Part shown: piece after piece, positions 1 to 8,227 of the stretch
How the letters are laid out: each line of letters starts with the position of its first letter
How positions within the stretch are numbered: position 1 is the stretch's first letter
Source of the DNA: an uncultured Bacteroidales bacterium
GTDB taxonomy: Bacteria; Bacteroidota; Bacteroidia; Bacteroidales; UBA932
DNA: 14,857 nucleotides
Direction of reading: 5' to 3'
Assembly (NCBI GenBank): GCA_937900465.1
Contig: CALCEJ010000089.1
Span: 1 to 14,857 of the forward strand
Notes under the pieces: model-generated
What the model was told of the DNA's origin: nothing
Seen by the model: only the letters and a program-made list of their open reading frames with translations
Databases searched by the model: none
Made by a program: the position numbers and the translations under genes

Positions 1-991
1 GCAGGTTGTTCTTCTCCGCATAGTTCTTCAGGGAACGGGAAAGGCCCATCTTGAAACCCTGAAGGTGAGTTCCGCCCTCGATAGTGTGGATGTTGTTGAC
101 GTAGGAGTAAATCTTTTCGGAGAATCCGTTGTTGTACTGGAGGGCGATGTCGATAGGGATGACCTTGTCTGTATTGACGCAGATAGCTTCCGGGATAAGT
201 TTCGAGGCACCGGCATCGAGATAGTCGATGAACTCCCGGAGGCCTTCGTCACTGTGGAAGACATCGCTGCGGAAGACCTGCCTTCCGGTAGCCTTGCGTT
301 CTCCGTCCTCTGCGGTCTCGAACTCCTCGACCTTCTCGCGGAGGTCCGTAAGGGTTATACGGATTCCCTTGTTGAGGAATGCCAGTTCGCGGAGACGGTT
401 TGCAAGAGTGTCGTATTTATAGACGGTCGTGAGCTGGAAAATGGACGGGTCAGGATGGAAGGTAATCGTCGTACCGGTATCGCTGGCTTCGCCTACGACC
501 TCGACATCGCCGAGGGGCTTTCCCTTGGAGTACTTCTGGACAAAGACCTTGCCCTCACGGTGGATTTCCGCAATCAGAAGGTCTGAAAGGGCGTTCACGC
601 AGGAGACACCGACACCGTGGAGACCTCCCGAAACCTTGTAGCTGTTCTTGTCGAACTTACCGCCGGCGTGAAGCACGGTAAGGACGACTTCGAGTGCGGA
701 GCGATGCTCCTTCTCGTGCATTCCGGTAGGGATGCCACGTCCGTTATCCCTAACCCTGACTGAATTATCCTCCAGAATGGAAACTTCCACGTCCGTGCAG
801 TAGCCTGCCATAGCCTCGTCGATACAGTTGTCGACGACCTCGTACACGAGGTGGTGCAATCCCCTCTCGCCGATGTCGCCGATATACATCGACGGTCTCT
901 TTCTCACTGCCTCCAGTCCCTCAAGGACCTGGATACTGTTAGCCGAATACTGCTCTGATCCCGCTGCCTTCAATTCATCCATTTCTGCCAT
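1..991 (-). CDS. gyrB: DNA gyrase subunit B, N-terminal part (3' end cut by window edge)
   Basis: GyrB is the ATPase subunit of the type II topoisomerase that introduces negative supercoils. Reading the minus strand from the ATG at 989-991 gives an uninterrupted frame of about 330 codons running off the window. It begins MAEMDELKAAGSEQYSANSI and contains the GHKL ATPase signatures in order: RKRPSMYIGDI (about residues 30-40), EVVDNCIDEA with the general-base Glu and Mg-binding Asn (51-60), DNGRGIP (82-88) and the ATP lid GGLHGVG (122-128), followed by the start of the transducer domain. The insert-free arrangement and the segment ALEVVLTVLHAGGKFDK favour GyrB over ParE, although ParE is closely related. 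Residues beyond about 330 (rest of the transducer, TOPRIM domain) are outside the window. It has its own upstream -7 box and is probably transcribed separately from the outer-membrane gene behind it. Confidence 0.96.
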   Translation of the reverse strand, partial: MAEMDELKAAGSEQYSANSIQVLEGLEAVRKRPSMYIGDIGERGLHHLVYEVVDNCIDEAMAGYCTDVEVSILEDNSVRVRDNGRGIPTGMHEKEHRSALEVVLTVLHAGGKFDKNSYKVSGGLHGVGVSCVNALSDLLIAEIHREGKVFVQKYSKGKPLGDVEVVGEASDTGTTITFHPDPSIFQLTTVYKYDTLANRLRELAFLNKGIRITLTDLREKVEEFETAEDGERKATGRQVFRSDVFHSDEGLREFIDYLDAGASKLIPEAICVNTDKVIPIDIALQYNNGFSEKIYSYVNNIHTIEGGTHLQGFKMGLSRSLKNYAEKNNL

Positions 992-1029
992 ATTTGTACG
1001 TCTTTTCTATTAGTTCTTTAATAAACGTA

Positions 1030-1037
1030 CAAATATA
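1030..1037 (-). promoter_or_regulatory. Bacteroidetes-type -7 box for gyrB
   Basis: The minus strand reads TATATTTG here, a full match to the Bacteroidetes -7 consensus TAnnTTTG, 38 bp ahead of the gyrB start codon. The best upstream TTTG lies about 25 bp away, longer than the usual 19-21 bp, so the -33 element is weak. The 80-bp gap between gyrB and the upstream gene (992-1071) holds nothing else I can identify. Confidence 0.6.
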
Positions 1038-1071
1038 GGGAAAATAATCGTAAAAAACTAATCAAAACGGG

Positions 1072-2679
1072 CTAGAAATTCAGGCAGATGCCGGCAGTTG
1101 CGACAAGGCCGCGGCGGGCGTGAAGAGGAGTGGCCTGGATGGTCTGGCAAAGCAGGTTTCCAAGTTTCAGCCAGGCGCTCAGGGAAGACGTGATCCCCGC
1201 CTCGCCGAATATCCCGAGGTCAACGTAGCCGGGGAGAGTCAGATCCGCCGCGACACGGGCCGATGAGATATCGCCCCAGGCTCCTGCGCGAAGACGCGAG
1301 CCCCAGTGCCAGGCCCCGAGAAGTTCGGCCTTCAGCGCTGCCGGAGGGATGCCGTAAGACATATCCGTGTGGTTCCAGACAACGTGGGCCGTAGCGTCAA
1401 CGTGGGTGGACTGCCAGGCGGCTTTCAGGTCCGCGAAGAAAAGGTTGTAGTCCGGAGTCACGAAAGTCGTCGAGACCATATCCGCGAGTATCCCGTCAGT
1501 AAGGGCATCGGATTCACGGGCATACCCCGCCTTGAAATTGTACTGGAAACGGTCCGCGACATTACCGCGGACTCCGACGGAGGCCCGTATTCTCTCGATG
1601 CTGTTCACGGGAGCTACGACGCTTCTCACAAAGTGATTACGGGCAAACATATCCGAAAATCCATAAACATAGTCACCTCCCGTAGCCGACGCCTGGAACA
1701 CCAGTACGTCATCGAGTATCCTGAACTCAGCAGAAGCATCCGGGAACACGACGCCGGGGTGGGGATTCAGATTCTTGGAGTTGAAAAGGACGGAGAGCTT
1801 TACGCCAAGGTCCAGATGCCACCCGGACAGGTCCAGGACGTAATGAGGAGCCACGGACACATTCCCGAGCAGGTAGCTGGTCCCGTCCGGTAGAGCGAGA
1901 CCCGCGACCGCTCCGCCAAGCTTTGCGAGCACCTTGTGAACGCCCTTCCAGTCCATACCGATGCTTCCGCCATAGTCAACCCTGTGGTCCGTCGCCTCTC
2001 CGGCAAAAGCGTTGAAGCGATATCCAAGATCCGCATCAAAGTCCACACGGGTCCGTCCCGTAGAAGAAAGCTTAACCCCGGCAGATGCGCCGTTGACATT
2101 CCTTCCTATCAGATTATCCTTGACGAAAGAGTTCCGATACGACGCATCGAAAGTTGCGGTAACCGGCCCGAAAGCATAAGTAAAATCCGCGCCGATGCGG
2201 CTGGTCCCGTCAAATCCGGACCAGGACGTCCCGTCGGAAGTCAGCAGGCCCGAATCCAGGCTGATACCGTGATAATTGCCGATGAAACTGTCGTGGGCCC
2301 CGGTGATGTTGAGGCGGCAGTTTTCTCCGCGGAGCGGGGTCCATATCAAATCCGCTTCCGGGCTCAAGGCATAACCGGCGCCGGCCCGGAGGTAGAAACG
2401 GTTCTCAGAAGAAGGCTTCGGGAGCGGACGCAGGCTGACGATATAGGGAGTGAACTCGTATGCACCCTTATAAGGCGAAGGCGATACGGCATAGTCGAAA
2501 TCGTAGCTGAAGCGCATTACAGAATCCGGGACGGAAACCGTCTGGACCGGCTTAGCCACAGTCGAGACGGCACCCTCGTAGGTATTGGTGATTTCCACGG
2601 TAGGATTCAGATCCTGGGCATTTGCCGTTGCCGCGAAGGTGATTGCGGCAAGAACCGATATTATCGTTGACTTTTTCAT
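1072..2679 (-). CDS. Exported beta-barrel outer-membrane protein (Bacteroidales, TPR-operon partner)
   Basis: A 535-residue protein. MKKSTIISVLAAITFAATANA is a clear Sec signal peptide with an A-x-A cleavage site before QD. The mature chain has many short amphipathic stretches rich in Gly and aromatic residues (for example RFYLRAGAGYALSP) and ends in ICLNF; a terminal Phe is the classic beta-barrel assembly signal of outer-membrane proteins. I recall Bacteroidales relatives with the same early segment (PDSVMRFSYDFDY..PYKGAYEF) being annotated as 'TonB-dependent receptor', but I see no TonB box or plug domain, and the length is short for a true receptor, so that label is doubtful. It starts 5 bp after the TPR gene stops, so the two are almost certainly co-transcribed and may act together in the envelope. 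Substrate and function are unknown. Confidence 0.85.
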   Translation of the reverse strand: MKKSTIISVLAAITFAATANAQDLNPTVEITNTYEGAVSTVAKPVQTVSVPDSVMRFSYDFDYAVSPSPYKGAYEFTPYIVSLRPLPKPSSENRFYLRAGAGYALSPEADLIWTPLRGENCRLNITGAHDSFIGNYHGISLDSGLLTSDGTSWSGFDGTSRIGADFTYAFGPVTATFDASYRNSFVKDNLIGRNVNGASAGVKLSSTGRTRVDFDADLGYRFNAFAGEATDHRVDYGGSIGMDWKGVHKVLAKLGGAVAGLALPDGTSYLLGNVSVAPHYVLDLSGWHLDLGVKLSVLFNSKNLNPHPGVVFPDASAEFRILDDVLVFQASATGGDYVYGFSDMFARNHFVRSVVAPVNSIERIRASVGVRGNVADRFQYNFKAGYARESDALTDGILADMVSTTFVTPDYNLFFADLKAAWQSTHVDATAHVVWNHTDMSYGIPPAALKAELLGAWHWGSRLRAGAWGDISSARVAADLTLPGYVDLGIFGEAGITSSLSAWLKLGNLLCQTIQATPLHARRGLVATAGICLNF

Positions 2680-2684
2680 TTCGC

Positions 2685-5648
2685 TTACAGTTTACGGAGT
2701 CTGAGTTCAACCTGGTCAAGGATATCGTCTTCCCGGCCTTCCGGAGTATAACCGTCACGGATACTCTCGAAGGTCGTCCGGGCCTGGGCCATATTGCCCG
2801 TCTCAGCGAAGCTGTCGCCAAGGATGATGTAGGCCCGGGCGAGCCAGTAGTTCTGGCCTCCGGAGGACTCGGAGAAGGCGTAAACCTTTTCCTGGACCGC
2901 CTTGAAGTCGCCCCTGTCGAAAAGATCCTGGATAATGAGGACTCCCGCCTCCGCGCCTTCCGCGGTGGAAGGAGCAGCTGAGAGTTTTGTAAGAATTTCA
3001 AACGCCTCCGGGCGGCGGCTCATTGCAAGGAGGGATTTCGCGCTTACGTAATCCGCTTCGCGGCGGAGAGCGTCGTCAGCCCCACGGACCGCATTTACGC
3101 GGGTCGCTGAGGACAGGGCGTCATTCCACTCGCGGGCCCTGAACGCAGAGCGCATCATTCCTACCGTGGCGGTGAACTTGTTGTCATCCATCGCCGCTAT
3201 ATCGTAGAGCTCGTTATAGGCGTTGTATGCCTTTGCAAAATGCTCGAGCGAGTAAGCGAGCTCCGCATAACGGAGCGTAGCCGTCTCGAGGAAAGCTCCC
3301 TCGACACCGTCCTTTATGGACTCGAGATAGCTGTCCATCGCCTTTTCCTTCTGTCCGGTCTCACGATAGCACTCAGCTATATAGAACTCAGCCTTGGCCT
3401 TCCCGGTTCCGGAAGGATATCTGTCGAGATATCCCTTCAGGCCCGACAGGGCGCCGTTCCAGTTGCCGGAGAGGAATATCTGCTCCGCGGCGTTGAAATA
3501 AACGGATTCCTTCTGCTCCTCAGTCCGGGATACCTTGTCCCCTATCGAATTGACATAAGCGATGTAGCCTTCAGGGTCCTGCTTTGCCTGGTAGATGGAC
3601 TCTATTGCGAGAAGGGCCTCGTCAGCATAGTCAGTTCCGCCACTTACGACCTCCTTGTAGGAAACGAGGGCATTCTCGAGGAAACCGGCGTTTCTCTGGA
3701 TGGACCCCATCTCGAGGAGGGCAAGCGTCGAGTAATTCAGGTCCACGGTGTTGTTTTTCAGCATACGGAACGTCCTCATCGCATCCTCGTAGTCCTCCAC
3801 TGCGACATAGGCCCGTCCGAGTTCATACATAGCTTCGCTGTAATACGGAGCGGAAGGGTCAGCCTGTTTTACCCTTTCCAGGAACGTAACCTTACGCTCG
3901 TAATCCCTCACAAGGGAGCAGGCGATACCTGCACGGAAATAAGGGTAGATATCCTCAGGATCAGGATATTCTGCGAGTTTACGCTCGTATGCGATGATGG
4001 CGGTAGGATAATCCTTCCGGAAGAAGTGGCAGTCCCCTATCCTTGTCAGCGCATCAGCCCCGTATTCGGAATGCTCGCCGGCAATGTAGTTGTTGAACCA
4101 GCGGAGCGCATTCTGCCAGTCTCCCTCCTTGAAGTAGGTGTAAGCTATGTCGTAAGAGATACGGTTACCTTCCCTCTTTCCGTCCAGCGCGGAGAGGTTG
4201 TAGAGGTCTGTAAGGATCGATCTTGCATCTTCGGTCCTGTCGTCCCGGTAATAGGCCTCAGCTGTCCAGTAGCGGGCGAGCTGATTGAAGGGGTCCCTCT
4301 TGTCCGCGTAGTAGGCGGCGGCTTTAAGGTGGGGCACCGCAGCCCTGTAGGAGCCCTCTCCGATAAGCTGGGCCGCCCTCAGGAAATACGCTTTCTTGTA
4401 GTTCGACTGCATCTTTTCGTCGAGGACCTCAATCTGGTCGTATGCGGCGACCGCTGCCTCATAGTCGTGGGCCGCAAGGGCCGCCATCGCCATATAGGAG
4501 TAGATCATGTCGCCCTTCGCGCGGGTTCCGTACTTCGAGAGGTACTCGTTGAAGGGAGCGATGTCGCTGTTAAGGTCGAAGGAGAGCTTGGCGAAGTTGA
4601 AGAAGGCGTCCTCCTGCATTGCGGCATTGAAAGGCGAAGCGGCTGCCTCCTTGAATGCGTCCAGGGCGGCCAGTTTGTTCTTCAGTTCGATATAGCTGTA
4701 GCCCATCTGATAGTTTGCGATCTGCCCCAGCGAGTCAGTCCTTTCCACCATCTTCGAGTAGTTGTCCACAGCCCCCTGCCAGTCCTCGACGGCAAACAGG
4801 ACTGAGCCGGCGTGGAAATAGTCCGCACGGGTCTTTGCCTGCTTCCCTGCAAGGTTCGCCTCATAGTAGCTCCGGGCCTTCTCCACGTCCCCGAGGATAA
4901 GATACGACTCGCTCATTATCCTTGCCATATGGGGCTGGCGGTCCTCCGGGACCTTGTCGAAGAGGTCTTCGCCGAATTTCACCACATAGGCATAGTCCTT
5001 CTCCATAAAACGGCACTCGAGGATGTAGTAGTTCGCAAGTTCGGTGAAACGTGCGTCTTTTGAGGCCTTAAGGAACCAGTCGGAAGCCTCGCGGAACTTT
5101 CCCTTGCTGTATGCGATATAGCCCAGGGAGTACTGCGAAGGGGCTGTATAGTCAGAGTAGGGCTTGACCTGGATATTCTGGAACAGCGTTTCAGCCCTGT
5201 CCACATCACCCAGCCGGAACACCGAGTATGCTTTCTTGTAGATAAACTCCGGCACGGCGGAAGGAGGAAGGTCCGCCTGCGAGATGTTCAGGAAGCGGTC
5301 GTATGCCTTGTCGAATTGCTGCCGGTCGAAAAGCCGGAGCCCCCAGCGGAAGTTGATAAGGGGGGCGACTACGGATTCAGGATGATGCTTAAGATACTCC
5401 TCAACAGAGTTTTCGAAGCCCTCCAGCCCCGTCTCCACACGGCACAGGACCGCATAGCCTTCGGAGAGTTCGTCGCCCAGAGTGACAAAGAGTTTCTCCG
5501 CCTCCGAGTACATACCTCCGTCATAGAAGGCCTTTGCCTTACGGAACGTTTCACTGTTCCCGTCTCCCCCGGGAACGCTGTTTTGGGCCAGTGACGGAAT
5601 CCCCAGGAGGAGGACCGCCGCTACTGCTGTTATGTAGTATTTTTTCAT
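2685..5648 (-). CDS. Large exported tetratricopeptide-repeat protein
   Basis: A 987-residue protein with an N-terminal Sec signal (MKKYYITAVAAVLLLGIPSLA, cleavage before QN). There is no lipobox Cys, so it should be a soluble periplasmic or peripherally bound envelope protein. Nearly the whole mature chain consists of TPR helix pairs; examples are the YxxGxxxYSEAEKLF-type segment near residue 45, GYIAYSKGKFREASDWFLKA, MGYSYIELKNKLAALDAF and YELGRAYVAVEDYEDAMRTF. TPR solenoids bind protein partners; no catalytic motif is visible. It is first in a two-gene operon with the beta-barrel gene, suggesting a periplasmic adaptor/outer-membrane pair. SprE/PorW-type gliding and type IX secretion TPR proteins are a possible distant comparison, but those are lipoproteins and I see no specific link. 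A -7 box lies 17 bp before the start codon. Confidence 0.9.
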   Translation of the reverse strand: MKKYYITAVAAVLLLGIPSLAQNSVPGGDGNSETFRKAKAFYDGGMYSEAEKLFVTLGDELSEGYAVLCRVETGLEGFENSVEEYLKHHPESVVAPLINFRWGLRLFDRQQFDKAYDRFLNISQADLPPSAVPEFIYKKAYSVFRLGDVDRAETLFQNIQVKPYSDYTAPSQYSLGYIAYSKGKFREASDWFLKASKDARFTELANYYILECRFMEKDYAYVVKFGEDLFDKVPEDRQPHMARIMSESYLILGDVEKARSYYEANLAGKQAKTRADYFHAGSVLFAVEDWQGAVDNYSKMVERTDSLGQIANYQMGYSYIELKNKLAALDAFKEAAASPFNAAMQEDAFFNFAKLSFDLNSDIAPFNEYLSKYGTRAKGDMIYSYMAMAALAAHDYEAAVAAYDQIEVLDEKMQSNYKKAYFLRAAQLIGEGSYRAAVPHLKAAAYYADKRDPFNQLARYWTAEAYYRDDRTEDARSILTDLYNLSALDGKREGNRISYDIAYTYFKEGDWQNALRWFNNYIAGEHSEYGADALTRIGDCHFFRKDYPTAIIAYERKLAEYPDPEDIYPYFRAGIACSLVRDYERKVTFLERVKQADPSAPYYSEAMYELGRAYVAVEDYEDAMRTFRMLKNNTVDLNYSTLALLEMGSIQRNAGFLENALVSYKEVVSGGTDYADEALLAIESIYQAKQDPEGYIAYVNSIGDKVSRTEEQKESVYFNAAEQIFLSGNWNGALSGLKGYLDRYPSGTGKAKAEFYIAECYRETGQKEKAMDSYLESIKDGVEGAFLETATLRYAELAYSLEHFAKAYNAYNELYDIAAMDDNKFTATVGMMRSAFRAREWNDALSSATRVNAVRGADDALRREADYVSAKSLLAMSRRPEAFEILTKLSAAPSTAEGAEAGVLIIQDLFDRGDFKAVQEKVYAFSESSGGQNYWLARAYIILGDSFAETGNMAQARTTFESIRDGYTPEGREDDILDQVELRLRKL

Positions 5649-5664
5649 ATTCAGTAAATTCTCA

Positions 5665-5694
5665 CAAATTTAGCTATATTTGTGGAAATTTCAA
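5665..5694 (-). promoter_or_regulatory. Promoter of the TPR/outer-membrane operon (minus arm of a bidirectional promoter)
   Basis: The minus strand reads TTG (5694-5692), 19 nt, then TAAATTTG (5672-5665). This matches the Bacteroidetes arrangement of a -33 TTG and a -7 TAnnTTTG at standard spacing. The TPR start codon begins at 5648, so the leader would be only about 10 nt. Confidence 0.7.
5675..5682 (+). promoter_or_regulatory. -7 box for ftsE-nth (plus arm of a bidirectional promoter)
   Basis: TATATTTG matches TAnnTTTG and lies 2 bp from the opposed -7 box of the TPR operon. The two boxes and flanks form a nearly perfect 22-bp palindrome (CACAAAT.TAGCTA.ATTTGTG, 5663-5684). No good -33 TTG is seen at the expected distance, so this arm may be weaker. 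The box overlaps the in-frame GTG at 5682, which argues against that GTG as the ftsE start and for the ATG at 5706. Confidence 0.6.
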
Positions 5695-5705
5695 GATTCA
5701 AGCCA

Positions 5706-6404
5706 ATGGAGCCGATAATACATCTGGCGAAAGCCAATATTCCGGGCGGAGACCATACCGTGGTATACGACCTGTCAATGGACATATATCCCGGCGACTT
5801 CGTCTACATCGTCGGTAAAGTTGGTACCGGAAAGACCTCCATCATCCGCGTCATTACCGCAGAATCCCGCCTCGAAAGCGGCGAGGGCTCCGTTTGCGGC
5901 TTTGACCTCCGGAAACTCCGGACCAAGGACATTCCCTACCTGAGGCGTACCCTTGGCGTCGTATTCCAGGATTTCCAGCTCCTGATGGACCGTACCGTGG
6001 AACAGAATCTCGAATTCGTCCTCCGCGCCACAGGATGGAAGGACCGGAAGAAAATCGACGACAGGATAAACGAAGTGCTCGATTCCGTAGGCCTTGCCAC
6101 CAAGGCCCATAAGATGCCCCACCAGCTTTCCGGCGGCGAGCAGCAGAGAGTCGCCATCGCGCGTTCCCTGCTGAATTCCCCGAAGGTCATCCTTGCCGAT
6201 GAACCTACCGGAAACCTCGACGGCGAGACTGCGGACGATATCCTCCGCCTGCTTTGCAAACTCAATAAGGAAGGCGTCGCGATCGTGATGGTTACCCATA
6301 ATAAAACAATCTTCGAAAACTACCCCGGCCGCGTTTTCGTCTGCAAGGACGAGGCCTGCGAGGAGCAGGTCGACGAGGGTATCGACGTGGACTTCACAAT
6401 CTAG
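5706..6404 (+). CDS. ftsE: FtsE-type ABC transporter ATP-binding protein
   Basis: A 232-residue stand-alone ABC ATPase. Visible motifs: Walker A GKVGTGKTS (37-45), Q-loop VFQDFQLL (Gln88), signature LSGGEQQR (141-148), Walker B VILADEPTGNLD (161-172) and H-loop His198 in VMVTHN. VFQDFQLL together with DEPTGNLD is typical of FtsE, the ATPase that with FtsX controls peptidoglycan hydrolases at the septum; LolD/MacB-type ATPases are the main alternative. Length fits FtsE (about 220-230). The frame can be extended to a GTG at 5682, but that codon sits inside the promoter -7 box, so I take the ATG at 5706. nth begins 2 bp after the stop, implying co-transcription. No ftsX is present in the window. 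The acidic tail (about residues 214-228) is beyond the core fold. Confidence 0.85.
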   Translation: MEPIIHLAKANIPGGDHTVVYDLSMDIYPGDFVYIVGKVGTGKTSIIRVITAESRLESGEGSVCGFDLRKLRTKDIPYLRRTLGVVFQDFQLLMDRTVEQNLEFVLRATGWKDRKKIDDRINEVLDSVGLATKAHKMPHQLSGGEQQRVAIARSLLNSPKVILADEPTGNLDGETADDILRLLCKLNKEGVAIVMVTHNKTIFENYPGRVFVCKDEACEEQVDEGIDVDFTI

Positions 6405-6406
6405 GT

Positions 6407-7039
6407 ATGAGGCGTAAGGAAAGATTCGAAGCGGTAGTCAGGTGGTTCTCGGAGAACCGTCCCGCAGCGGAGTCGGAACTCCACTTTGAATCTCCCTTCC
6501 AGCTTATGGTCGCCGTAATCCTCTCCGCCCAGTGTACGGACAAGAGGGTGAATATGGTAACCCCCGCCCTTTTCGAGCGCTTCCCTACCCCCGAAGCCCT
6601 TGCCTCAGCGACTTTTGATGAGGTTTATCCCTTCGTAAAGAGCGTCTCCTATCCCAATTCCAAGACGGCCCATATCATCGCCGCGGCAAAGAAACTCGTG
6701 GACGATTTCGGCGGCGAAATCCCCTCCGACATCGACCTTCTCCAGACCATTCCCGGCGTTGGCCGGAAGACCGCGAATGTCGTCGCGTCCATAGTTTATG
6801 ACAAGCCGGTGATCGCCGTTGACACTCACGTTTTCCGCGTCGCAAGACGCATAGGCCTTTCCGACGGGAAAACGCCTGTCGCCGTCGAGCAAGATCTGGA
6901 AAAATACATCGCGCCGGAACTCCGGCCACTTGCCCATCACTGGCTTATCCTACACGGCCGCTACGTCTGTTCCGCCCGCAATCCAAAGTGCGGCGAGTGT
7001 CCCTTAAGCGGGTGGTGCAAGGAGTTCAGCGGCAATTGA
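6407..7039 (+). CDS. nth: Endonuclease III (base-excision repair DNA glycosylase/AP lyase)
   Basis: This enzyme removes oxidised pyrimidines from DNA and cleaves the abasic strand by beta-elimination. The 210-residue chain is full length for the family. It carries the helix-hairpin-helix LQTIPGVGRKTANVVAS (112-128) with catalytic Lys121, the catalytic Asp139 in VDTHVFRV, and the C-terminal [4Fe-4S] loop with Cys188, Cys195, Cys198 and Cys204 in the canonical C-x6-C-x2-C-x5-C spacing. All key residues are present, so the enzyme should be active. It starts 2 bp after ftsE, with translational coupling likely. Its last 36 bp, including the codon for the fourth cluster cysteine, overlap the 3' end of the convergent flavoprotein gene. 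Confidence 0.97.
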   Translation: MRRKERFEAVVRWFSENRPAAESELHFESPFQLMVAVILSAQCTDKRVNMVTPALFERFPTPEALASATFDEVYPFVKSVSYPNSKTAHIIAAAKKLVDDFGGEIPSDIDLLQTIPGVGRKTANVVASIVYDKPVIAVDTHVFRVARRIGLSDGKTPVAVEQDLEKYIAPELRPLAHHWLILHGRYVCSARNPKCGECPLSGWCKEFSGN

Positions 7040-8227
7040 CGCCGCCGCGGCAGCGCCTGTAGCCCATGCAGCCTGGAGGTTGAAACCTCCCGTAACCGCG
7101 TCGACATCGAGCACCTCCCCGGCGAAATAAAGTCCCCTATGGGCCTTCGACTCCATCGTCGAAAGGTTTATTCCCTGAAGGTCCACTCCCCCGGCCGTCA
7201 CGAATTCATCCCGGAACCGTCCCTTGCCGGAGATCTCATACGTATCCCCGGTCAGCGCCGCGACAAGCCTCCTTACCCCTTTTGAGCCCATCTCCGCACG
7301 CCGGATATCCCCTCTCAGCCCGGCTCTTGATATGATATGGGCCCATAATCTCGACGGCAGGAAATCCGCAGTCGAGAGAAGCTTCGAGGGAGCTTCCGAC
7401 AGGATGTCCACGACAAGAGCCTCCGCCTCGTTCTCATTCATCGACAGCCAGTTAACTGACAGGGGGCTTCGGAAACCGCGTTCATAAAGATGCCGGGCGG
7501 CGTAGGAGGAGAGTTTCAAAGCGGCCGGGCCGCTGAGCCCCCAGTCCGTAACCAGGAGGGGGCCGCTGCTCCGTAGCGTTGTCCCCGGAATACGGAGGGA
7601 CGCCTCCACGACTATCCCCGTCAGGGCACGGAGGTCTTTGTCCAGGATTTCAAAGGTATAAAGGGACGGGACCGGAGGGACGGTAGCGATATGGAGAGGC
7701 CCGAGGAAGGAAATGCCCTCCGGGGACGGGCTCCCGCCGGTTGTCACGAGGACATAACTGGCCTGGAAAAGCCCTTCCGGGGTCTCGATGGAAAAGCCGT
7801 CCTCGACGCTCCTTATCTTTCCTGCTTTGCAGCCAAGATGCATTTTTGCGCAGCGGCAACCCCTTAGCAAGGCTCCGACGATGTCGGAGGCTTTCTGCGA
7901 ACGAGGGAAGATGCATCCGCCATCATCTGGAACTGCAGGGGGGACTCCCCTCTCAGCGAACCAGCGGATGACGTAGTCCTTTCCGTAGGGTTTCAGGAGA
8001 CGTTTCATCAACCGGGCACCCCTCGGATAGACTTCCTGGACGGATTTGACGCCCTCAAACGTGTTTGTATAGTTGCATCTGCCGCCTCCCGTAACAGCGA
8101 CTTTGGAAAGAGGTTTACGGCCGGACTCGAAGATGTGGACATCTGCATCCCCGCAGCGGCGGAGTATCTCCGCGGCGGCAAAACATCCGGCGGCGCCGGC
8201 TCCGATTATTGCGACCGTCCTTGTCAT
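7004..8227 (-). CDS. HI0933/YhiN (BaiN-type) family FAD-dependent oxidoreductase
   Basis: A 407-residue flavoprotein. The N-terminus has the FAD-binding Rossmann motif VAIIGAGAAGCFAAAEI (Gly9-x-Gly11-x-x-Gly14), then the family hallmark TGGGRCNYTN (around residue 50), the segment VLVTTGGSPSPEG, and the C-terminal pair TAGGVDL and GLYFAGEVLDVDAVTGGFNLQ (365-385). These identify the HI0933-like family, which includes BaiN and E. coli YhiN; no substrate can be read from the sequence. The frame extends 3 codons to a TTG at 8236, but that would sit on the -7 box, so I take the ATG at 8225-8227. Its 3' end overlaps convergent nth by 36 bp and its promoter abuts that of the divergent GH89 gene. I see no operon partner. 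Orthologues are widespread as lone housekeeping genes. Confidence 0.92.
   Translation of the reverse strand: MTRTVAIIGAGAAGCFAAAEILRRCGDADVHIFESGRKPLSKVAVTGGGRCNYTNTFEGVKSVQEVYPRGARLMKRLLKPYGKDYVIRWFAERGVPPAVPDDGGCIFPRSQKASDIVGALLRGCRCAKMHLGCKAGKIRSVEDGFSIETPEGLFQASYVLVTTGGSPSPEGISFLGPLHIATVPPVPSLYTFEILDKDLRALTGIVVEASLRIPGTTLRSSGPLLVTDWGLSGPAALKLSSYAARHLYERGFRSPLSVNWLSMNENEAEALVVDILSEAPSKLLSTADFLPSRLWAHIISRAGLRGDIRRAEMGSKGVRRLVAALTGDTYEISGKGRFRDEFVTAGGVDLQGINLSTMESKAHRGLYFAGEVLDVDAVTGGFNLQAAWATGAAAAASIAAELLAPPA

Noticed and set aside
65..586. A 173-codon plus-strand frame near the window start
   Set aside because: It is antisense to gyrB, whose ATPase motifs are unmistakable on the other strand.
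1306..2670. Plus-strand frames opposite the outer-membrane gene (1306-1893 and 1936-2670)
   Set aside because: Same codon-aligned antisense register; the minus-strand frame has a signal peptide and a beta-barrel C-terminus.
3240..4805. A 521-codon open frame antisense to the TPR gene
   Set aside because: It is exactly codon-aligned with the TPR gene, so it exists only because the sense gene avoids TTA, CTA and TCA codons. It has no promoter box and no recognisable protein features.
7020..7070. Possible terminator at the nth/flavoprotein junction (GCCGCCGCGGC tract)
   Set aside because: The stretch is GC-rich and weakly self-complementary but has no T run on either side and lies within coding sequence.
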